64,000 nt of DNA from Cytophagales bacterium (GTDB taxonomy: Bacteria; Bacteroidota; Bacteroidia; Cytophagales; Cytophagaceae). Shown here piece after piece: positions 8,444 to 16,415 of this stretch. The position numbers and the translations under genes were made by a program. Within the stretch, counting starts at the first letter, position 1; the number at the start of each line of letters is the position of its first letter. Location of the stretch: the NCBI GenBank assembly GCA_004294225.1, contig REBA01000018.1:1-64000 (forward strand), given 5' to 3'. Below the pieces are notes generated by a model. That model did not search any database and was not told the DNA's origin. It saw only the letters and a program-made list of their open reading frames with translations.

Positions 8444-9454
8444 TCAATTTAGGACCGACTCCGACATTTTACCAAACTGTTGCTGTGCATAGCACATTTT
8501 ATTTTCAGGTTTTGGTTTTATATGTTTTAGTATTTGTTCTGCCACTTTTTCTATCACATTTACTGCAACGCTATTTCCAAATTGTTGATATGCTTGATTG
8601 TCAGAAACTGGAATCACAAAACTGTCAGGGAAACCTTGTAATCTACAAGCCTCCCTTGGTGTCAATTTTCTTGGATTTTTACCTACTTGCTCAACCAAAA
8701 TTTCGCTTCCATCTTTGTAATAACGAGCTGAAATTGTATTTGTATATTCAGAACTTTCATTTACAATTCCAAATCCAAAGCCTTTACCTTTTTCTTTATT
8801 TGCAATTTTTCTTCGTTGGTGTCCTTGCCAAAGCTTGTCTGAAATTGTGTACTTTTTATCCACATTTTTCTCTAAAATATCGCCAACTCTAGTGGATTTC
8901 TTAATCGGTTTCGGAAATTCAAATTTAATAGATTTGTCTAAAAATCCAACAATGTAAATCCTTTCCCTGTTTTGAGGAAGTCCAAATTCTCTTGCTTTCA
9001 AAATGTCATATTGAAGGTTTTCGTAACCAATATTTTTCAAATGTTCAATAATGATTGATAAAGTTTTTCCTTTATCGTGCCCTTTTAGTTGCTTTACATT
9101 CTCAAGTAAAAAAGCTTGTGGTTTTTTTGCTATTAAAATTCGTTCAATGTCAAAAAATAAAGTTCCTCTTGTGTCTGAAAAACCTTTCTTTAGACCAGCT
9201 TGAGAAAATGGTTGACAAGGAAAGCCTGCTAACAATATGTCATGTTCTGGAACTAATTGTTCATTAATTTGTGTAATATCTCCGTGAACTACCAAATCGT
9301 TAAAATTAGCGGTATAAGTTGCTACAGAATATTTATTCCACTCACTTGTGAAAACACATTCAATATTGTTTTTTGAAGCAATTTCAAAGCCAAGTCTAAT
9401 GCCACCAATTCCTGCAAAAAGGTCAATAATTTTTATTTTATCATTTGTTTTCAT
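8444..9454 (-). CDS. DNA (cytosine-5) methyltransferase of a type II R-M system
   Basis: A 336-residue C5-cytosine methyltransferase with all main motifs in order: motif I DLFAGIGGIRLGFE (11-24), motif IV GFPCQPFSQAG with the nucleophile Cys80, motif VI LLENVKQL (117-123), motif VIII QNRERIYIVG (161-170), a target-recognition region (about 200-265) and motif X QFGNSVAVNV (291-300). The recognition region contains KGFGFGIV and ISARYYKDGSEIL, very like the corresponding part of Dcm/M.EcoRII and M.SsoII, which modify CCWGG or CCNGG. Its ATG overlaps the last 14 bases of the endonuclease gene. It should protect the host genome from the partner enzyme. Confidence 0.93.
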   Translation of the reverse strand: MKTNDKIKIIDLFAGIGGIRLGFEIASKNNIECVFTSEWNKYSVATYTANFNDLVVHGDITQINEQLVPEHDILLAGFPCQPFSQAGLKKGFSDTRGTLFFDIERILIAKKPQAFLLENVKQLKGHDKGKTLSIIIEHLKNIGYENLQYDILKAREFGLPQNRERIYIVGFLDKSIKFEFPKPIKKSTRVGDILEKNVDKKYTISDKLWQGHQRRKIANKEKGKGFGFGIVNESSEYTNTISARYYKDGSEILVEQVGKNPRKLTPREACRLQGFPDSFVIPVSDNQAYQQFGNSVAVNVIEKVAEQILKHIKPKPENKMCYAQQQFGKMSESVLN

Positions 9455-10337
9455 TCCAAAATTTTAAAATGTTAGGAATTTCTTCAAATAAATACTCTTC
9501 AAAACTAATGATATTTTTCATTGATTTTAAAGTATCGGAATTAGCAACCCATTCATAAGCAACCACAATAATATTGTGATTTGCCATTTCTTGGGCTTTA
9601 CTTTTTGGTATACTTTCGTCTGCTGTTAAAAGATGTATTTCAGGTATTTTAGTTCGCTCAATTTCTTCTGCAACTTCCTGCCAACGTTCACGCAATGAAG
9701 TTTTCATTGTTCCAATGATGGTTTTGTTTCGTCTTTCAGCGTAACACTTTATATTTGGCAAAATACTATCTACTTTTTTCCCTAAACCCAAACTATCAAA
9801 GGTTTTACGACCAACTTTACTTTGGCTATCGTACTCGTAGCCTAAATTTTCATATATTTTGTAAATGATTGCTTCAAAACTTTTTCCAGCTCTTGAACGT
9901 CTTGATTGTGTATTGCTTAAAGAAAGTCTATAAATATAAGGAAAAACTCTTCCAGCATATTCTCCGCAAATTTCTTTTATGGTTTCAATGAGTTCATCAC
10001 CCTTTTTATCAATAATGTTTTTATAGAGTAAAACTTCTAAAATTTCTTTTGGGGTTTCTAAAATTTTGTATAAATCACGCATTAAAACAGCGTTGAAATT
10101 TACTTCATCCAAAAGATATTCTTGCCAAACAATTTCACGAAGTTCTGATATACATTTACTTACCTGTTTATATTTTATTTGTTTTAAATATTCTTGATTT
10201 TGATTAAGAGCAAATTCCACAATTTCTTGTGAAGTACGAATATACTTAGTTCTGTACTGTTTGATAAGTGAATCAAACTTGTCTAATTCTAGGCTAGGGA
10301 TGTCTATAATTACTGGTATTTCGTCAATTTTATTCAC
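9441..10337 (-). CDS. Type II restriction endonuclease, Ecl18kI/EcoRII-C-like
   Basis: A 298-residue protein starting with GTG at 10337. The C-terminal half holds a restriction fold: SRAGKSFEAIIYKIYENLG (Glu155), KKVDSILPN (Asp190), MKTSLRERW (Lys212, Arg216-Glu217-Arg218) and Glu225. From memory, Ecl18kI uses Glu125, Asp160, Lys182, Glu195 and reads its site with Arg186-Glu187-Arg188. The intervals 35, 22, 13 and +4/+5/+6 are the same here. This predicts a site of the CCNGG/CCWGG group, consistent with the Dcm-like methyltransferase. The N-terminal about 110 residues are helical and could be a DNA-binding or regulatory part. The endonuclease gene is upstream of, and overlaps, its methyltransferase. 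Confidence 0.85.
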   Translation of the reverse strand: MNKIDEIPVIIDIPSLELDKFDSLIKQYRTKYIRTSQEIVEFALNQNQEYLKQIKYKQVSKCISELREIVWQEYLLDEVNFNAVLMRDLYKILETPKEILEVLLYKNIIDKKGDELIETIKEICGEYAGRVFPYIYRLSLSNTQSRRSRAGKSFEAIIYKIYENLGYEYDSQSKVGRKTFDSLGLGKKVDSILPNIKCYAERRNKTIIGTMKTSLRERWQEVAEEIERTKIPEIHLLTADESIPKSKAQEMANHNIIVVAYEWVANSDTLKSMKNIISFEEYLFEEIPNILKFWNENK

Positions 10338-10364
10338 TTATAATCTTAATTATTTGGTTTATTG

Positions 10365-10372
10365 CAAATCTA
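10365..10372 (-). promoter_or_regulatory. Candidate -7 element of the R-M operon
   Basis: On the minus strand these bases read TAGATTTG, a full match to the Bacteroidota -7 consensus TAnnTTTG, 27 bp before the GTG start of the endonuclease. No clear -33 TTG is seen. No promoter was noticed between endonuclease and methyltransferase genes, though the long endonuclease gene could hide one. The rest of 10373-10515 holds nothing I recognise. Confidence 0.45.
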
Positions 10373-10515
10373 TGAAAAAATAGTTTAAGATTTTGTTGTC
10401 ATTCGATTTTTCCAGAATTATAGTCGTGTTACATATAACTCTAAAATATACTGAATAGTAGTAGGAATTAAAAAAATATTCAAATCATGTAGGCAATTGA
10501 AACCAATATCAAAAA

Positions 10516-11130
10516 TTACTGTTGGTATATAAATGAACCTCTATACTCTGCGTTGGTTACTGTTTTGACATTCGAAAAGTCTGTTCTTGCATAAAAATTA
10601 CAATTGAATCTACATAATATATTCACTTGGTACTGTCCTTTGCTGTTCATTCCATCTTCTTGAGCAACAATTCTAAAACTTCCTGGAGTTTGAAATGCGT
10701 TTACACCTTCAGTGGTATATTCTATGCCACCTTCTGAAAAAGCAATCGTAAAACCATTATTAATATAAGTAGGTGGTGAATAAGCAAATGAATAATTACC
10801 AATCAAGAAATAATTTCTAAAATCAAATTGTGAAGGAGCCACACCTACATGGGCTAGTCTTTTTCTTATCAATTCAATCCTTAACCTTCCTGGTTTCTCT
10901 AATCCAGAAATATAGGAATTAAAAGAAGAATCAGGAAAAACCTCCGAAAAAACAAAAGAAGTATCTAGATAACCTACAGAATCGGCTTTGTATAGTACTT
11001 TTCTGCCATCAATAGTTGCAGAGAAGTAAGTTTTTATTTCTGGCAGTGGTGTTTGATTCACCTTGGTATTATATGGCTTGCAAGCTACAACCAAAGCAAT
11101 AAGCACCATAAATAGATAAATTCTAAACAT
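10516..11130 (-). CDS. Lipoprotein, unknown function
   Basis: A 204-residue protein from the ATG at 11130. The alternative start at 11163 overlaps the antiporter gene and adds residues before the signal peptide. The N-terminus MFRIYLFMVLIALVVAC is a type II signal with lipobox VVA-C at Cys17. The mature part is beta-rich and begins with TYFSATIDGRKVLYKADS, a pattern (SATIDGKxxxF/Y) seen in several Bacteroidota surface or periplasmic lipoproteins. It contains two Cys close together (LCRFNC). It starts 9 bp after the antiporter stop codon and is likely in one operon with it. No function can be assigned. Confidence 0.65.
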   Translation of the reverse strand: MFRIYLFMVLIALVVACKPYNTKVNQTPLPEIKTYFSATIDGRKVLYKADSVGYLDTSFVFSEVFPDSSFNSYISGLEKPGRLRIELIRKRLAHVGVAPSQFDFRNYFLIGNYSFAYSPPTYINNGFTIAFSEGGIEYTTEGVNAFQTPGSFRIVAQEDGMNSKGQYQVNILCRFNCNFYARTDFSNVKTVTNAEYRGSFIYQQ

Positions 11131-11138
11131 TTGCCTTT

Positions 11139-12455
11139 TTAAAATATAAATATCAACCAACAAGCTATAATAGTAGGAAGCAATATAGGTAACGCATACA
11201 TATAAATATATTGCATAAAACTTGGCATTTTAATTCCTTCTTTCTCTGCCATCGCCTTAACTAAGAAATTGGGACCATTCCCCACATAAGTAAACGCTCC
11301 GAATATCACCGAAGCAAAAGAAATGGCTACTAAATAATGAGCAATTTCTCCAGATTTTTCCATTGCCAAGAAACTCAACACATCTTGGTAGGAGTTAATA
11401 TCTAAGCTATATTTTGCCATTGCCACGGTAAGTGCGTTGATGAAACTAGGTGCATTGTCTAATATTGCCGACATTCCTCCCGTTCCCCAGAAAGTAAAAG
11501 AAGGATTAATATAGCCAGCTATTTCTGGGGAAGAAGCCAAATGCTTCATGGATTCCAATGCGGGCATCATCGTAACAAATATTCCACAAAAAGCAAAGGC
11601 TACTTCTTCTATAGGTTCTAAAGAAAACTCGTTCATCTCTAACGCACCTGGGTTAGAGATTTTATAAAATACCAAAGCTGTAACAATTTGTATCAGTTCC
11701 CTTAAAAATGAAATATGATGATGACCAAGAGTAATTGTAGGAATCCAGTCAAATTTTCTAGGGTCTAAGAACAAACTTGCAAGAATAATCCCTAAGCCTA
11801 TAAAGTTTCTCTTCCCAATTATGATAGTTTTTTCGTGGCTTTTATCATTAATGATTTTAGCTTCTATCCCTTTATCGTTTTTAATATCAAAAACATAAAA
11901 GATTAAACAAAGCGTACTAACCACAAACAACCAAGGAAAAAATAAATTCTGCGTAAACCAAAAGAAGGGTACTCCTTTCAAATAACCCATAAACAGAGGG
12001 GGGTCGCCCAATGGAGTAATCAAACCAGCAGCATTGCTTATAATAAAAATAAAGAAAATAATATGATAAGTTTTTATCTTATACCTATTTAATCTTATAA
12101 ATGGCTTAAGCAATAACACCGAAGCACCTGTAGTACCAATTATATTGGTAATTAAGGCACCTAACATAAGAAATACAACATTTACTTTTGCAGTACCATT
12201 TCTATAGGGATGGATACAAATCCCACCTGCTACTACATACAATGCTCCTATAATACTGATAAAAGAAAAATATTCTGCTAAAGTCTCTATCAGTTCTAAT
12301 GATTTGCTTTGATAGACGTAAACCGCACCAACAATAAATGCCAACACCAAAGGGACTATCTTAGCATTTTTAGCCCACCATTTTGCAAAAAACAATGGTC
12401 CCGCAGAGAGTAAAAAAATAATAGTTACAAAGGGAAGCATTAATAATAAATCCAT
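11139..12455 (-). CDS. nhaD: Sodium:proton antiporter (NhaD / ion transporter superfamily)
   Basis: A 438-residue integral membrane protein with about eleven hydrophobic segments and the NhaD hallmark ITPLGDPPLFMGYLKGVPFFW near residues 150-170. It also has GALITNIIGTTGASVLLLKP at about 95-115, a re-entrant-type Asn/Thr/Gly stretch, and ILDNAPSFINALTVA near residue 340, which mirrors it. These enzymes exchange cytoplasmic Na+ (or Li+) for protons across the inner membrane and serve pH and sodium homeostasis. Length fits the family. The lipoprotein gene follows directly. Other ion-transporter-superfamily substrates (citrate, arsenite) are possible but the GDPP motif favours NhaD. Confidence 0.85.
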   Translation of the reverse strand: MDLLLMLPFVTIIFLLSAGPLFFAKWWAKNAKIVPLVLAFIVGAVYVYQSKSLELIETLAEYFSFISIIGALYVVAGGICIHPYRNGTAKVNVVFLMLGALITNIIGTTGASVLLLKPFIRLNRYKIKTYHIIFFIFIISNAAGLITPLGDPPLFMGYLKGVPFFWFTQNLFFPWLFVVSTLCLIFYVFDIKNDKGIEAKIINDKSHEKTIIIGKRNFIGLGIILASLFLDPRKFDWIPTITLGHHHISFLRELIQIVTALVFYKISNPGALEMNEFSLEPIEEVAFAFCGIFVTMMPALESMKHLASSPEIAGYINPSFTFWGTGGMSAILDNAPSFINALTVAMAKYSLDINSYQDVLSFLAMEKSGEIAHYLVAISFASVIFGAFTYVGNGPNFLVKAMAEKEGIKMPSFMQYIYMYALPILLPTIIACWLIFIF

Positions 12456-12583
12456 AAAAAGTGTTGTTTTTTCAGCTATAAAATGTTTTAAAAATATAAA
12501 ACCTCATAAAAAATGTTGTTTTTTGAAGCATTGTAAAATTCAAAAAATATAAGCTATTATCAAAATAAAAAAATAGAATCAGC

Positions 12584-13165
12584 TTAATTGAAGTAAAGTA
12601 TTTGATCGGGTGTAACCAAAATATTTATTTTTATATCGTGAGGTGCTATGCCCTTAAGCTCTGGCAATGGTTGAAAATAACTTAAACCTATCTTTAATAC
12701 ATCTGCTTTGCATTCGCTCAAGTATTGATCATAAAAGCCCTTGCCATAACCAACCCTATTACCAGCCATATCTGCAGCCAATAAAGGGATTAGCATAATG
12801 TCAATATCTTTAGGAGCTATGCTTTTTTCTATAGAAACTAGAGGTTCTGGTATTCCTAAAGCATTAGTTTGTAGGATGGTGTCTTCTTTCAGTAAAACAG
12901 AATACATCTTGTTATTACGAGCATCTACTATAGGAAGAGCTATTTTTAATTCCGGAAATAATATCTTGATATTATCAAGTATAAATGAAGTATTGATTTC
13001 ATTGAGCTTGGCAATAGGTAAAAAGCAATGCAATAAAGAAAAATTCTTGAATGAAATAGCTTTAAGTAAATTAGTAAGAATAAGCTGATCCTTGGCTACT
13101 CTATCTTCTTCGCTTAGCAAAGACCTTAGTTTTTTATAATGTTTTCTTGCTTCTTCTTTATTCAT
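12584..13165 (-). CDS. fthC: 5-formyltetrahydrofolate cyclo-ligase
   Basis: A 193-residue cytoplasmic enzyme that converts 5-formyl-THF to 5,10-methenyl-THF using ATP. It has the usual N-terminal basic helix (KEEARKHYKKLRSLL), the substrate-site stretch ALGIPEP (102-108) and the strongly conserved nucleotide motif RVGYGKGFYDQYL (137-149). Length is typical. Its start overlaps the end of bshC by 8 bp, so the two are translationally coupled. The link between folate recycling and bacillithiol synthesis is probably only operonic convenience. Confidence 0.92.
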   Translation of the reverse strand: MNKEEARKHYKKLRSLLSEEDRVAKDQLILTNLLKAISFKNFSLLHCFLPIAKLNEINTSFILDNIKILFPELKIALPIVDARNNKMYSVLLKEDTILQTNALGIPEPLVSIEKSIAPKDIDIMLIPLLAADMAGNRVGYGKGFYDQYLSECKADVLKIGLSYFQPLPELKGIAPHDIKINILVTPDQILYFN

Positions 13166-14717
13166 TTTCAGAAATCAAATAAAAAGAAAAGTTCAAGGGG
13201 TCAAAAGCTGACATCATTTGGGCAATAAAATCAGGATTGTTGATAGCAAAATTCAAATAATTATCAGAGCGTTCTTGAAGACTGCCATTGGGAAATAATT
13301 TTGCTTTTACAGCAAAGAGTTGTTGAAGCAATGCTTCATTTTTTCTTTCTTCGGCTTTCTTAAATTTCTTTTCAATCTCTTCCAAAAGTTTTTGTGCCTT
13401 ATGTTGCTCTGATTTTATAAAACCATCAAGGGTTTTATCCAACAAATTGGCTTTATCTGCAAGTTTATTAAATACGTCATTGATAGCTTGCACTTCTTCT
13501 TGTATTTCTGTATTTGAAATCCCTTGTTGAAGGAAAGCCTTTGATTTTAGCACATCATCATTCTCAAAAAAATCAGTGGGCGACAAATCTATTTTTCTAA
13601 TCTTTTGTAAAATAGATTTAGAATAAACCATTGCAAAGTTACGAGGAATAAGCACTGGAAAAGAAATCTTATGAAATTCAAAAAGTGATTTCAATTGTAA
13701 CCAATAAATAATCTCAGAGGGGCCGCCAACATAGGCAATATTAGGCAAAACTAGCTCTTGATATAAGGGCCTGAGAATCACATTCGGACTAAACCGTTCT
13801 GGATAACGATCTAGTTCTTCCATAATTTCTGCTTCTGAAAACTCAATAGCTGTTTGATGAACTTTAAACAGTTCTCCTTCTTTTATAATACGCTCCCTAA
13901 CATCATCTTTCATGTAGAATAAGTTGATAGGTCGAACGTAAGCTTGAGCTTTGTATCCTCTAGAGGATAATTCTTGATTGGTTTGGCTTACCAATCTGAA
14001 AGATTCATGATGAAGAAGTTCTGATTTGGCTATTGGAATAAAAGCTGATTTAGAAACTTTATTATCACCATCAAATACTATCAACCCATATTTGCCAAAA
14101 ATTTCATTGACAAAGTACCTTGTTGCTTTGGCTAATGTTGGTTGCGACCTATAGGCTTCTGAGAAACAATTAGGCAAATCTTTGATTTGCTCAATAATTT
14201 CTTCTAAACCATCTAAACAAAATCTGCCCACTGCTCCTTTTTGCGAAGATGCCCAAGTGTGTAATTTTCCAAAAAGTATAAAATGATTAATTTCTTCAAA
14301 ATCGTGATCTTCAGATGCCATCCAATAAACAGGGACTATCTTCTTATCAGGACGTATAGAATTTATTCGCTTAGCTAGATTAATCGTTGTAACTATTTTA
14401 TAAATAAAATAAAGTGGTCCAGTAAAAATATTAAGCTGATGGCCTGTAACAACAGAATAAGTATTACCATCATTCAAAGCGAAAATATTTTGTAAAAGAC
14501 TTTCGTGCTTTTCTAAATCTTTATATTGAGCATTAATGGTCTCGACCAATTGCGATCTTTGATCACTAGATAGTGTTCTTTCCTGAACTATAGCTTTTAA
14601 ACCCTCTTCATTAGGAGTATATTTAAAAAAAGGTTCAAGAGACTTGTTTTGCTTTATATAATCAAGAAAAAAATCAGAAAATTGATTGGTCTTTTCTAAT
14701 GGTATCTGCTGTGTCAT
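13158..14717 (-). CDS. bshC: Bacillithiol biosynthesis cysteine-adding enzyme BshC
   Basis: A 519-residue protein matching BshC: VVTGHQLNIFTGPLYFIYKI (about 93-112), YWMASEDHDFEEINHF (131-146), a central QxxLVLPNIAYVGGPSEIIYW-type stretch, and a long coiled-coil insertion (about 395-465, ALNDVFNKL to KAEERKNEALL). BshC adds cysteine to glucosaminyl-malate to finish bacillithiol, the low-molecular-weight thiol used in place of glutathione in Bacillota and many Bacteroidota. bshA and bshB are not in this window. It sits between the beta-CASP nuclease gene (11 bp away) and fthC (overlapping). Confidence 0.93.
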   Translation of the reverse strand: MTQQIPLEKTNQFSDFFLDYIKQNKSLEPFFKYTPNEEGLKAIVQERTLSSDQRSQLVETINAQYKDLEKHESLLQNIFALNDGNTYSVVTGHQLNIFTGPLYFIYKIVTTINLAKRINSIRPDKKIVPVYWMASEDHDFEEINHFILFGKLHTWASSQKGAVGRFCLDGLEEIIEQIKDLPNCFSEAYRSQPTLAKATRYFVNEIFGKYGLIVFDGDNKVSKSAFIPIAKSELLHHESFRLVSQTNQELSSRGYKAQAYVRPINLFYMKDDVRERIIKEGELFKVHQTAIEFSEAEIMEELDRYPERFSPNVILRPLYQELVLPNIAYVGGPSEIIYWLQLKSLFEFHKISFPVLIPRNFAMVYSKSILQKIRKIDLSPTDFFENDDVLKSKAFLQQGISNTEIQEEVQAINDVFNKLADKANLLDKTLDGFIKSEQHKAQKLLEEIEKKFKKAEERKNEALLQQLFAVKAKLFPNGSLQERSDNYLNFAINNPDFIAQMMSAFDPLNFSFYLISENE

Positions 14718-14728
14718 AAATTAAAATT

Positions 14729-16135
14729 TTATAATTCCCAAGCTTGACCTTTTTCAGGAATGATGATATTTCTATACCCTATTTCATGAAGGGTAGTTTG
14801 AAAATGCAACATGCTTTCCTCTTCTCCATGAACTAAAAAAACCTTTTCAAGAGTAGCCTTATTTTGCATACCAACAAAGTTAATCAAATCATTCTTATCG
14901 GCGTGCCCACTGAATACATCTGTCTTAACAATTCTTGCTGCTACTGGTATATCTTTCCCTGCAAGGCGAATAGAGTTAGTGTCTGGAACAATCTGAGCCC
15001 CTGGAGTACCTTCTGCAGAATAACCTATAGTTAGAATTGTACAATACGGATTATTAATATTTTTTTGAATATGGTGCTGTATTCTTCCGCCAGTAATCAT
15101 GCCAGATGAAGAGACGATTACGCACGGCTGAGCATAATTGGAAATTGCCTTACTATCTTTGAAATTGAAAATATCTATTAAATTGTCAAAATCAAAAATA
15201 TTTCCTTTTTCCTGATAACTCTCTTTTGCTTCACTATTTAGAGATGCAATATATTTTTGGTAAATTTTAGTACCTTCTCTTGCTAATGGACTATCGGCAA
15301 ATACTTTTATCTTACCAAATTTTGATTTGAAGTTTAATTTATTCAACACATAGAGTAAGGTCTGCGTACGCCCAATACTAAAAGCAGGTATGATTAGCCT
15401 TCCAGATTTTTTTATACAGGTCTCATAAATAATTTTATCAATTTCTTCTTGAGGGGAAGAAGTAGCAGTATGTACTCTATTTCCATAAGTGGTTTCGCAA
15501 ATCAGTACATCTACCTCAGGCATAATTGCAGGATCTTCTAACAGAGGATAGTTATTTCGACCTATATCTCCGCTAAAGCCAATTTTTTTTCTTTTGCCAT
15601 TCTCTTCTACTTCCAAGACCACCATAGCTGCTCCAAGCAGGTGGCCAGCATTATATAAAGTTAGCTTTAGGAAATCTGTAACTTGATATAGTTTATTATA
15701 TTCAACGCTTATAAAATGAGTAAGTGCTTCATCTACTTGTTTTTCTAGATACATCCCTGCATCTATTAGAGCATTTACTAGAGCCGCACTTTTCTTTACC
15801 TTCGGGTTAGAAAGCAATTTAGTTTTGTTGATACTTGCGTAATCAGAAAGCAATAATTTAGACAAATCTAACGTAGCTGCTGTAGATAGTATATTGCCTT
15901 TAAAGCCCCTCTGAACAAGTAATGGTATGTTCCCCGAATGATCAAGATGAGCGTGAGTAAGAACTACTAAATTAATCTGAGAGGCATCAAATGGAATAGG
16001 GTCGTAATCTTGTTTGAACGATTGATTTGAAAAATCAGCTCCACAATCAATCAGAATCTTGTATCCATTAGCTAATTCTAGAAGATGCATACTACCCGTT
16101 ACTTGCTTGGCTGCACCCCAAATTGTCAAAAACAT
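14729..16135 (-). CDS. MBL-fold/beta-CASP RNA-processing exonuclease
   Basis: A 468-residue cytoplasmic protein with the metallo-beta-lactamase zinc motif LTHAHLDHSG (His61, His63, Asp65, His66), a GHLLGAAMVVLE strand, the GDIGRNNYPLLEDP motif, and a beta-CASP insert with PAFSIGRTQTLLYVL and SSSGMITGGRI. The C-terminus has FSGHADKNDL, the last metal-binding His of the CPSF73-like group. Such proteins act as RNA exo- or endonucleases in mRNA and rRNA maturation. It is the first gene of the block transcribed leftward toward bshC and fthC. Confidence 0.88.
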   Translation of the reverse strand: MFLTIWGAAKQVTGSMHLLELANGYKILIDCGADFSNQSFKQDYDPIPFDASQINLVVLTHAHLDHSGNIPLLVQRGFKGNILSTAATLDLSKLLLSDYASINKTKLLSNPKVKKSAALVNALIDAGMYLEKQVDEALTHFISVEYNKLYQVTDFLKLTLYNAGHLLGAAMVVLEVEENGKRKKIGFSGDIGRNNYPLLEDPAIMPEVDVLICETTYGNRVHTATSSPQEEIDKIIYETCIKKSGRLIIPAFSIGRTQTLLYVLNKLNFKSKFGKIKVFADSPLAREGTKIYQKYIASLNSEAKESYQEKGNIFDFDNLIDIFNFKDSKAISNYAQPCVIVSSSGMITGGRIQHHIQKNINNPYCTILTIGYSAEGTPGAQIVPDTNSIRLAGKDIPVAARIVKTDVFSGHADKNDLINFVGMQNKATLEKVFLVHGEEESMLHFQTTLHEIGYRNIIIPEKGQAWEL

Positions 16136-16347
16136 ATCAATAATTTATTTACAAACTTAGCTTTATTATCTAAAATGCGAAACAGTACTTCAAATATTCC
16201 AAACCAAGTGCAAGGTTCCTCCTCAGATTCTTTCCAAATTACTTACATTCGCCAGGAAGAATATATTCTTAGAACAAGGAAAAATTTTTGCTATTATCTT
16301 ATTAATAAAGAGATATAGACTCAAAGAGTATTTACAAAATATTAGTA

Positions 16348-16378
16348 TTTGTAGGCTATTGCTAATTGTTTAAATTTG
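16348..16378 (+). promoter_or_regulatory. Bacteroidota-type promoter of kup
   Basis: TTTG at 16348-16351, a 19-bp spacer, and TAAATTTG at 16371-16378 form an almost perfect match to TTTG-N17..23-TAnnTTTG. Transcription would begin near 16384, giving a leader of about 30 nt that contains a short CTCG/CGAG hairpin (16394-16406). This is one of the two clearest promoters in the window. The flanking 16136-16347 segment holds no gene I accept. Confidence 0.7.
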
Positions 16379-16415
16379 ATTTTTAAATAATAGCTCGATA
16401 AACGAGTAATGATAA

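Noticed and set aside
8485-9267. Plus-strand frames opposite the cytosine methyltransferase gene
   Set aside because: They are shadows of the methyltransferase; the opposite frame has all C5-methyltransferase motifs.
8444-10337. R-M pair as part of a larger defence island
   Set aside because: The flanking genes are housekeeping or envelope genes (TPR/binding-fold protein, lipoprotein, antiporter); no further nuclease, helicase, toxin or integrase is seen.
12456-12583. Short direct repeat TGTTGTTTTTT at about 12462 and 12514
   Set aside because: Eleven bases in T-rich DNA are expected by chance; no array or flanking gene supports a function.
16085-16318. 77-residue plus-strand frame before kup
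   Set aside because: The first part is antisense to the beta-CASP gene, the composition is random and the kup promoter lies directly after it. No family pattern.
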